Shown here: one piece after another, positions 8,375 to 14,689 of the stretch
Layout: every line of letters starts with the position of its first letter
Numbering within the stretch: position 1 is the stretch's first letter
DNA from: DATBFG01 sp036558645
Lineage (GTDB): Bacteria > Acidobacteriota > Terriglobia > Terriglobales > Acidobacteriaceae
DNA length: 64,000 nt
Direction: 5' to 3'
Assembly (NCBI GenBank): GCA_036558645.1
Contig: DATBFG010000035.1
Span: 1-64,000 of the forward strand
The notes under the pieces: model-generated
What the model was told of the DNA's origin: nothing
What the model saw: only the letters and a program-made list of their open reading frames with translations
Databases searched by the model: none
Translations under genes and position numbers: made by a program

Positions 8375-8872
8375 ATGAAGAAAATTATGTTGTCGCTTGC
8401 GGCATCGTTGGCATTTCTCACGGCCGCCAGTTTCGCCCAGTCCTCTGCACAAGATTCAACACAAGGCACCCCGAACACAACACAACAGGACCCCAGCATG
8501 GGCCAAAGTTCGACAGGTCAATCTGCAGGAACCACCATGCAGCAGGGATCGACTCCTTCTCAGGGTACGGAAATGAAGGGTGAAAAGAAGATGAAGGGCT
8601 GCATCCGGTCTGAGGGTGGCCAGTACGTACTTGAGGACAAGCACGGCAAAAGCACTCCGCTCAGCGGCCAGGATCTTTCTTCTCATGTTGGGCACGAGGT
8701 TACCGTGCATGGCATGTGGGCAAACGGCTCCAGTGATACGAGCTCAACCATGAGTTCAAGCGGGGCCGGATCCAGTGCCAAGGCCTTTAGCGTGTCCACC
8801 GTTGACATGGTTTCGGAAACCTGCCCGATGGATAAGAGCAAGACAAAGAGTCCCGACACTATGCAGAAATAG
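8375..8872 (+). CDS. Secreted DUF5818-like protein
   Basis: The ATG at 8375 is preceded by AAGGAG and starts a clear signal peptide (MKKIMLSLAASLAFLTAASFAQ). A Gln/Ser/Thr-rich spacer of about 45 residues follows, then a small domain reading KGCIRSEGGQYVLEDKHGK and VGHEVTVHGMW, which resembles the acidobacterial DUF5818 fold. A late Cys (SETCPMD) may pair with the Cys of KGCI. The mature 145 or so residues would be periplasmic or secreted; the function is unknown. A strong terminator follows, making this the last gene of the 6.9-8.9 kb group. Confidence 0.75.
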   Translation: MKKIMLSLAASLAFLTAASFAQSSAQDSTQGTPNTTQQDPSMGQSSTGQSAGTTMQQGSTPSQGTEMKGEKKMKGCIRSEGGQYVLEDKHGKSTPLSGQDLSSHVGHEVTVHGMWANGSSDTSSTMSSSGAGSSAKAFSVSTVDMVSETCPMDKSKTKSPDTMQK

Positions 8873-8903
8873 CGGAAAAACGTTTCTCCGATTGCTGCAA
8901 AAG

Positions 8904-8931
8904 GCCCAGGATGCGATGCATCCTGGGCTTT
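8904..8931 (+). terminator. Rho-independent terminator
   Basis: An 11-base-pair perfect stem (GCCCAGGATGC with GCATCCTGGGC, loop GAT) followed by TTTCAT lies 32 bases after the DUF5818-like stop. Confidence 0.85.
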
Positions 8932-9197
8932 CATATGTGCAGTGGATGGCGTAACTCTGGAGGCGGTACGTCACCATGCGGCGGAGAGCATTACACCGCG
9001 TTTAGGTCGTCAAAGGTTTCCGGGGCTATGTTCCCTTCCCTCCGGGAAGCAAACTTTAGCAGCTCACCAACCTGCCGCCCGGGTAAGCCATCCAAGATTT
9101 ACTAGGTGCGGTGGACCGTCCCCGGACCGTCACACAGCAAGAAGCTGAGGCGGCCGGGGACGGAGCTTTACTCTTCCGGGATATCTAATGCCATTGG
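8932..9197. other. Gene-free stretch with two hairpins
   Basis: Between a terminator and the converging hypothetical gene lie 266 bases without a convincing reading frame. Two inverted repeats stand out: CTTCCC/GGGAAG (9035-9049, 3-base loop) and CCGTCCCCGG/CCGGGGACGG (9116-9125 with 9154-9163, 28-base spacer). Neither has a T-run on either strand. The stretch could hold a small structured RNA or decayed sequence; I could not match it to a known RNA family. Confidence 0.4.
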
Positions 9198-9560
9198 TCA
9201 ACGGCGGCCCTTGGGCATTTTGTGGCCCTCCTCGAGCTGCTGAAGGGTCAGTTCTACTACGGCATTCTGCGTCGAATAGGCGAAAAGGGATGCGTACGCC
9301 ATCAGTTTCTCAGCGCTCTCCTCATCGAGGTGGCCCTCTTCGCAATTGCGGCAGACTTCCATGCCCGTGGCTAGCCCCGCCCAGAAAAGGACCTCCTCCA
9401 TGCTGATTTCTTCTTGCACTTCGTTCGGTATTTCGCAAATCTCGCGGACGGTAGCCCCAACGTCTTCGGGAGTAAGCTCCTCCAAACGCTCCATGAGGGA
9501 CATCATCTCGACGATGCGGGAATATGCTTGATAGTTCGTAAAAGTGGGTTCGTTGTTCAT
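9198..9560 (-). CDS. Hypothetical acidic protein (120 aa)
   Basis: I did not recognise this protein. From the ATG at 9560 it is 120 residues, strongly acidic and helical, starting MNNEPTFTNYQAYSRIVEMM. A central CRNCEEGHLDEE could bind a metal, but only one CxxC is present. It ends basic (HKMPKGRR). A longer frame reaches 9731, but its extra N-terminus looks like translated non-coding DNA and would overlap the acetyltransferase gene. It lies downstream of the right glycan operon after a 130-base gap and may or may not belong to it. Confidence 0.55.
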   Translation of the reverse strand: MNNEPTFTNYQAYSRIVEMMSLMERLEELTPEDVGATVREICEIPNEVQEEISMEEVLFWAGLATGMEVCRNCEEGHLDEESAEKLMAYASLFAYSTQNAVVELTLQQLEEGHKMPKGRR

Positions 9561-9690
9561 GTGCGATCTTTCTGTACCAAGAAAAAGTCCGTCGCATCCA
9601 CGGTAGTCCTGCAGGTACAAAGGGGAAATCGGATCAACTGAGTACGGATGGCAGTACCATCCTGTACGCAAAGGGATGAATTCGTTCTGC

Positions 9691-10728
9691 TCAGGCAACC
9701 CCGCGCCGAACACTGCCCGGCGATGATGCAACCCTATGAGCGGATATGCGGAAGGAAGGTGTGTCCTGTGCTCCCCATGAGTATTTATAGGATTCGCATC
9801 CGCGAAGAAAATTTACGGAGTCCTTGCGGAACGCGATGGCGTCTTCAATAGTTATGGCGATAATCTGGCTTCCCGGGCTCAGGTGCGCAAATTCAGGGTC
9901 GAATGCCTGAAGGTACAAACTGACGGAACTGGCTTCGACGAAATTGTAAATACCGGCGATCATGCGGTCATTCAAAAAAAGGCCGTGTAATCTCGCCAAA
10001 TTCTGCGTGACTAGTTGGGGAACGACTTGACGATGAAACGCGCGGAAAAGCGTGTTTCCCAAAATGCCGGACTCTCCTTGTTCATTCCATCTTGTTGTAT
10101 GAAGTCGAAACATTTCTTCCAACATCATTGGAGCCGTTTGCTCGGATGCACATTCAATTCGGCAAGTCCCTTCGCGCAAGGTTCGATTGCGCGCATTGCG
10201 GAGGCTGGCACGCCTCTTAAATGGGATCACGGTCCCTAGATCGCCTACGCGCGCTGGAAGGCGAAGCGTGGGGCAGACATCATGTGAGTACAACTCAACA
10301 CGCGGATGTAATTTGTGAAAGCGAAGAAAGGGAGAGGTTGCCGGCAGATCCGTGAGTTCGATGAGATCCCAGTCTGAACAATGTTGGTGCAAGAAATTCC
10401 AGAGCGCAGCGATGACTTGTTCTACAAAGTCCGGATCGATCAACGTGTCAAGGTAATCGGATACGCCACCGCCCATCAAAGCAAGAATTCGTTGTCCGTC
10501 GCGCGGATAGACCAGCAAAGCTGCTAATCCAACCAGCCGTTCTCCATCGCGGATCTCGATGACCCTACTGTTATGGGGACGATAAACATCCACCCATGAC
10601 AGGAGCCATTCCGGCCGCTGAAACACTGTTGCGGAGGGGCAGCGCCTCCAAAGCAGGCTCCATTCGGAGGCCAGTTGCTGCAGTCGGGTTACATCCTCCC
10701 ACAACCGCAGCTTGAGTGATGCTGTCAT
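9691..10728 (-). CDS. BcsL/CelD-like GNAT-fold acetyltransferase
   Basis: A 345-residue protein of the type annotated as cellulose biosynthesis (CelD/BcsL) acetyltransferase, with a double GNAT fold. The N-terminus has the family pattern SEWSLLWRRCPSATVFQRPEW, and the later half has RLHGLFLNDRMIAGIYNF and SLYLQAFDPEFAHLSPGSQ, like the FemAB/GNAT_6 acyl-CoA site. It probably N- or O-acylates a sugar. It starts 1 base after the stop of the GT4 gene, so coupling is tight. Beside a PIG-L deacetylase, a natural model is removal of an acetyl group and replacement by another acyl group. Confidence 0.8.
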   Translation of the reverse strand: MTASLKLRLWEDVTRLQQLASEWSLLWRRCPSATVFQRPEWLLSWVDVYRPHNSRVIEIRDGERLVGLAALLVYPRDGQRILALMGGGVSDYLDTLIDPDFVEQVIAALWNFLHQHCSDWDLIELTDLPATSPFLRFHKLHPRVELYSHDVCPTLRLPARVGDLGTVIPFKRRASLRNARNRTLREGTCRIECASEQTAPMMLEEMFRLHTTRWNEQGESGILGNTLFRAFHRQVVPQLVTQNLARLHGLFLNDRMIAGIYNFVEASSVSLYLQAFDPEFAHLSPGSQIIAITIEDAIAFRKDSVNFLRGCESYKYSWGAQDTPSFRISAHRVASSPGSVRRGVA

Positions 10729-10729
10729 C

Positions 10730-11797
10730 TCAAGACTCGAGCTCCGACGGTGCAGGCTGTCGAAGAACAGCGATCTGACGATAGAGAGCGAGATATTCGT
10801 CTGTCATTCGGGTAACGGAAAAGCGCCTCTCCGCCTGGCGACGGCACTCGGCAGGATTGATTTGTTGAATGTTGGCGATCGCCTCTGACATTTGTTCGAC
10901 CGAATCTACGAGAAAGCCGGTGCGACCGTCATCCACAATCTCGCACAACGCGCCCGCACGAAATGCAACCACCGGAGTTCCATGGGACATGGCTTCCATC
11001 GCGACCAAAGAACTGGTTTCAGGCGCAAGGCTGGGAACCAAGAGGCAGAGTGCGTCCGATAGCAGTTGGTTCTTTCGCTTCGAACCTACCGACCCAAGAA
11101 AGCGGTGCCCTTGCTGCAAACGCGGGCGTATTTCCTTTTCAAAGTACCATCTGTGCTCAGGATACTCGTAGACAGTCCCCGCCAGAAGAAAACGAATTCC
11201 GCACTCACGCGCCGCATCCATGGCGAGATGCAGGCCTTTCTCGGGGCAGATGCGTCCCATACCCAGGACGAAGGGCCGGGCAAGCTTGTTCCGCTTGCTC
11301 AAAGGTTCGGGGAAGCGAACGCCGTTCTCAACCACTCGATGGATCGATGCGTTCGCCGCACACGTCCGTTTCTGTGAATTCGATACACATATGTAGTAAG
11401 TTCGAGGCCGAGACTGAAGTGCATCCGCCGCATACCACTCGCAAGGAAGGTGAAGCGTCACTACTTTGGGGAGATCTGCATCTGGAAAATATTCTGGAAA
11501 ATCGATGCCGTGCAGGTGGACCAGGTCAACATCAAAATTCAAGAGGGTCTTGCGGATCGCCTCCCGGTGCAGAAGCCGCGCAAGCCGCTTCGCCGAATCA
11601 TCGAGAACACCAGAGACCTTCTCGGTCGCAATGAGGCGGCCTTGGCATTTGGAGCCGTTTGGGGCGATCACCAACGAGCGATGCCCATTTCGGACGATCG
11701 CTTGGTCTAGCATTGCGAGGACTTGTTCCGCGCCTCCGGCGGCATCGTCTGTCACGGTCGCCAAGGGATAGCTCACATTCAGGATCGTCAGTGGCAT
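10730..11797 (-). CDS. Glycosyltransferase family 4
   Basis: The ATG at 11797 gives a 355-residue GT-B enzyme starting MPLTILNVSYPLATV; a longer frame to 11884 adds a non-family leader. Acceptor-side loop DDAAGGAEQVLAML, donor-domain GMGRICPEKGLHLAM, and the EX7E motif ETSSLVAME followed by GTPVVAF are all present. It likely transfers a sugar onto the same glycan as its operon partners. It overlaps the end of the PIG-L gene by 10 bases and is followed after 1 base by the acetyltransferase gene. Confidence 0.88.
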   Translation of the reverse strand: MPLTILNVSYPLATVTDDAAGGAEQVLAMLDQAIVRNGHRSLVIAPNGSKCQGRLIATEKVSGVLDDSAKRLARLLHREAIRKTLLNFDVDLVHLHGIDFPEYFPDADLPKVVTLHLPCEWYAADALQSRPRTYYICVSNSQKRTCAANASIHRVVENGVRFPEPLSKRNKLARPFVLGMGRICPEKGLHLAMDAARECGIRFLLAGTVYEYPEHRWYFEKEIRPRLQQGHRFLGSVGSKRKNQLLSDALCLLVPSLAPETSSLVAMEAMSHGTPVVAFRAGALCEIVDDGRTGFLVDSVEQMSEAIANIQQINPAECRRQAERRFSVTRMTDEYLALYRQIAVLRQPAPSELES

Positions 11798-12630
11798 GGC
11801 ACCTGATCGAGTTTCTGCAGGGTCGCTCTTGCGAACTCGCGCCATTTCGCTCCTGTCACAGGAAACTCCAACCGTTCGTACCACAGCTTTCCTGGATGAG
11901 GCGCTTCGGTGAAGTCATAAGAAATGGCTGGCCGGAAACGTTCGATTACGCTTCCAAATTCGTTCAAAACGTCTTTCTGAGATGCGTAACAACCCACCAT
12001 CCTCTGCTTCAGTTCCTGTTCGTCCGGAGTCAGTTCCACGATGACTTCATCGGGAAAACGGTTGAGGAACTCGCCCGTCACCAGGCTACCGTCTCTCCCA
12101 TGGTAGAGAGCCATCTCCCGTAATCGCGGAACCGCTCTCCCTTCCCTCTCCAGAGAGCGCATTGCAAGGTGAGCAATCAGAGCTGCGGCGTCATGGTCTG
12201 GATGCCCACCATCATAGGCATGCGTCATGAGCTGATCGATCCGGTTTTCCTTCAGGAAAGCGAGCAGGCGGGTCACCAGTTCGAGAACATTGTGGATGAC
12301 CTCCTGATCGATGCAATCGAAATGATGAACACGGTGGGGGGAGATACTTGCGCAGGCGAGCGCCCTAAGCGTCTCCTGTCGACGAATGGCTTCATATTCG
12401 AATCGCGTTACAGAGGGCGGGGCTGAGCGAAATCTCTCGCTACGAGGCGCGCCATCGGTAAGTATGAGGACTTCAGCTAGAGGGAACCGGTGAAGCACAG
12501 ATGTTGCGCCCAAGGTTTCGTCATCCGGATGTGCGACGAGAATAAGCGGCCGGATGCTCGCAGGACCTGATGTGTCCAGCAATGTGTAGAGATCATTTAC
12601 AAGCGGTCGGGAGCTAGCGTTCGACTTCAT
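11788..12630 (-). CDS. PIG-L (LmbE-like) deacetylase
   Basis: A 280-residue zinc hydrolase. It carries the metal motif AHPDDE (His34, Asp36, Asp37) near the N-terminus and HPDH (His143, His146) in mid-sequence, the hallmark of N-acetylglucosamine-conjugate deacetylases such as PIG-L, MshB and BshB. The start at ATG 12630 is chosen because it overlaps the stop of the upstream nucleotidyltransferase gene by 17 bases and places AHPDDE at the usual position. In this operon it probably removes an N-acetyl group from a sugar made by the neighbouring glycosyltransferases. No signal peptide is seen, so it is likely cytoplasmic. Confidence 0.88.
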   Translation of the reverse strand: MKSNASSRPLVNDLYTLLDTSGPASIRPLILVAHPDDETLGATSVLHRFPLAEVLILTDGAPRSERFRSAPPSVTRFEYEAIRRQETLRALACASISPHRVHHFDCIDQEVIHNVLELVTRLLAFLKENRIDQLMTHAYDGGHPDHDAAALIAHLAMRSLEREGRAVPRLREMALYHGRDGSLVTGEFLNRFPDEVIVELTPDEQELKQRMVGCYASQKDVLNEFGSVIERFRPAISYDFTEAPHPGKLWYERLEFPVTGAKWREFARATLQKLDQVPCH

Positions 12631-13372
12631 GATAATGACGGGACTCAGACGAAAGCACACGTAAGGCTTCGTGATAGCCGTGAAGGGTTCCGACATCTAC
12701 GTAAGATTCACCACACTTCACTGCTACGGCAGAACCGCCCTTTGCGAGATACGCGTTGACGAGTGTCCCCAAATATTCGTCCTGTTGATTGCGCTCACAC
12801 CACAAGCGATAAAGATCCGAAAGATGTGCGCCCGTCAATTTGAAGGCACCCCAAACCCAATGTGAGTGGGCACTTGGGCACTTCACCTGGATCTCTTCGA
12901 TTTCACCTCTCTCGTTCGTAATGACGGCATCGAAAAGCTCAGGAGTAGCTGCAGGAAACAACAAGAACGAAAATTGCGCATCGGGCAATGAGAGGAAACC
13001 ATTCTCGGGAAACCAAATTGTGTCGGGCAAACCGACAACCACCTCATCCTGCGGAGTGATGAAGGGCAGAGCGCGAAAGAGCGCGTCACACAATCCGGTC
13101 GCATTCTGTTGAACCGTATAACAGATGGAGGCTTTCTCTACCTGGCCTCCGAAGTAGCCCATGATGTCCGATTTTGCGGGAGAAATCACAAAACAGACCC
13201 GAGTCACTCCCGCCAGGAGCATGCGTTGTAACAGGTATTCGGAGACGGCCCGTGGCCGCTCATTTGGACCATCACAGCGCATTCCGACGGGGAGAAGTTC
13301 CTTTGAGAAGGCCAAGGGCTGGATGCGGCTTCCACGTCCTGCCGCGGGAATAATTCCCCAGCGTACGGTCAT
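12614..13372 (-). CDS. Sugar-phosphate nucleotidyltransferase
   Basis: A 252-residue GT-A-like NTP transferase of the RmlA/GalU type. The start IIPAAGRGSRIQPLAFSKELLPV holds the glycine-rich NTP loop and catalytic-type Lys24. The VVVGLPDTIWF segment gives the metal-binding Asp, and later SYVDVGTLHGYHEA resembles the second metal site. It should join a sugar-1-phosphate to a nucleotide and so supply the donor for the glycosyltransferases of this operon. It overlaps the CgeB-like gene upstream by 4 bases. The exact sugar is not known. Confidence 0.85.
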   Translation of the reverse strand: MTVRWGIIPAAGRGSRIQPLAFSKELLPVGMRCDGPNERPRAVSEYLLQRMLLAGVTRVCFVISPAKSDIMGYFGGQVEKASICYTVQQNATGLCDALFRALPFITPQDEVVVGLPDTIWFPENGFLSLPDAQFSFLLFPAATPELFDAVITNERGEIEEIQVKCPSAHSHWVWGAFKLTGAHLSDLYRLWCERNQQDEYLGTLVNAYLAKGGSAVAVKCGESYVDVGTLHGYHEALRVLSSESRHYHEVER

Positions 13373-14433
13373 GCGCTTACCTCGAGCAGATCAATCAACT
13401 GTTTGCCCCGGCATTGTGACGTGTGTTCGGCGAACACACGTTCCCGTGCCGCGGCGCCGATCCGTTGCAGTTCTTCCGCGTTCATGGCCAGCGCATCGAC
13501 CACGTCGGATGCTGAGGCAGCAACGAGAATTTCCCTTCCCGGTTCAAAAAAACTCTCCAGGCCATCCCAAGAATCGGTAACCACGGGGGTTTCGCACGCG
13601 GCGGCTTCAAACAACCTGCCCGACGGGCAATAACCCATTTCAGCCATCGCAGCGCGCGTGACACTGAGGGTGAGCCGCGAGGAGCAGTAAAAAGAGGCGT
13701 GGGAACTGGGTGGAACGTGATGTACAAACCAGACGTTCTCTCTCCACGGAAAGTCTTCCGGGTATAGCGCGCCGCCGATCAGGAATTTCTGATCCGGAGA
13801 ACGCCGAGCTGGTTCCAGAAACAGACGCTCGAGCGCCGGTTGGCGATCATCGGCATACGTTCCGAGATATGAGAGATCCGAAACGTATTTGCCGGTAGGA
13901 GGCACTGGTTGATGCAGCTCTGGATTCACGCTGCCATAGAGGGCAGCGACCCGGTGGGCTCCAAGTTTTTGACGTAACTGGTCGAGGGCATTTCCCCCCG
14001 CGTAACTCAGGACCAGATCAAACGGGCTGAGACCATAGGCAGGGATGTAGTCGACCCTTCCGGACCGACGCAGGGACTGCAACGTTACCGGCGTATCAAG
14101 ATCGTAGAAAACGCGAACAGGAACAGTCGACTCAAGTACCAGATCACAGGCTCGGGTTGCATCGGGACAATATGAGGTAACGATCGCCGAGTCCGATTCT
14201 CCTAATATTTTGCGCGCAAACGGCTCGACTTCTTTCCAGCTAGAATACAGAACTACGTCGTAGCGCCTGGGACCATGCAGGTCCCGATGCATGGCGTAAT
14301 ACGAAACATCGCGCTCAAAGAACGTAACCCGATGGCCGAGTTTCGTGAGCGCTTCGCACAGGCCACGCCAGATGGTGGCGTGACCATTTCCCCATGATGA
14401 GGTGACGGTCAATCCGAAGATAGCCAATCGCAT
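13369..14433 (-). CDS. CgeB-like glycosyltransferase
   Basis: A 354-residue transferase, first gene of the right glycan operon. Start MRLAIFGLTVTSSWGNGHAT shares the SW.NGHA pattern with the protein at 498-1616, so the two are likely paralogues. The C-terminal half shows GYCPSGRLFEAAACETPVVTD and FFEPGREILVA, the Glyco_trans_1_2 donor-binding part of CgeB proteins. An AAGG box lies 7 bases before the ATG. It is divergent from the tamA-like gene with 256 bases between; that gap holds a small CTACCC/GGGTAG hairpin (14473-14488) in the leader of this operon. Confidence 0.85.
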   Translation of the reverse strand: MRLAIFGLTVTSSWGNGHATIWRGLCEALTKLGHRVTFFERDVSYYAMHRDLHGPRRYDVVLYSSWKEVEPFARKILGESDSAIVTSYCPDATRACDLVLESTVPVRVFYDLDTPVTLQSLRRSGRVDYIPAYGLSPFDLVLSYAGGNALDQLRQKLGAHRVAALYGSVNPELHQPVPPTGKYVSDLSYLGTYADDRQPALERLFLEPARRSPDQKFLIGGALYPEDFPWRENVWFVHHVPPSSHASFYCSSRLTLSVTRAAMAEMGYCPSGRLFEAAACETPVVTDSWDGLESFFEPGREILVAASASDVVDALAMNAEELQRIGAAARERVFAEHTSQCRGKQLIDLLEVSA

Positions 14434-14689
14434 AGAGCGCCTTGAGTCTCGACTGCGTTTCGGAGCGTCCGACTACCCATCCGGGTAGGGTCCACGTCTA
14501 AACACGGCACTTCGATGCGTCCGGAAGAACTCACGATGCCTTTCTCAGGACGAAAGGTCGGCTGTATGGCATTGGCATGGGACATCTTAGGCTGCTTCAA
14601 GAGCATCAGAAATCGTTTGTACCAAGGGAAGGCACCTGTGTGGGTGGGCACACCACGGAACCAACAGACATAGCTTTGTACCGATTATC

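Noticed and set aside
9000..9110. Cyclic-di-GMP (GEMM) or other riboswitch in the gene-free stretch
   Set aside because: A GCAAAC and CCCGGGTAAGCC resemblance was noticed, but the conserved core pairs of the riboswitch are not present and the downstream gene is on the other strand.
9561..9731. N-terminal extension of the 120-aa hypothetical protein
   Set aside because: The added sequence has no conserved look and would run into the end of the acetyltransferase gene; ATG 9560 is simpler.
10963..11634. A 223-codon open frame opposite the GT4 gene
   Set aside because: It has no domain-like sequence and is fully covered by a clear glycosyltransferase on the other strand.
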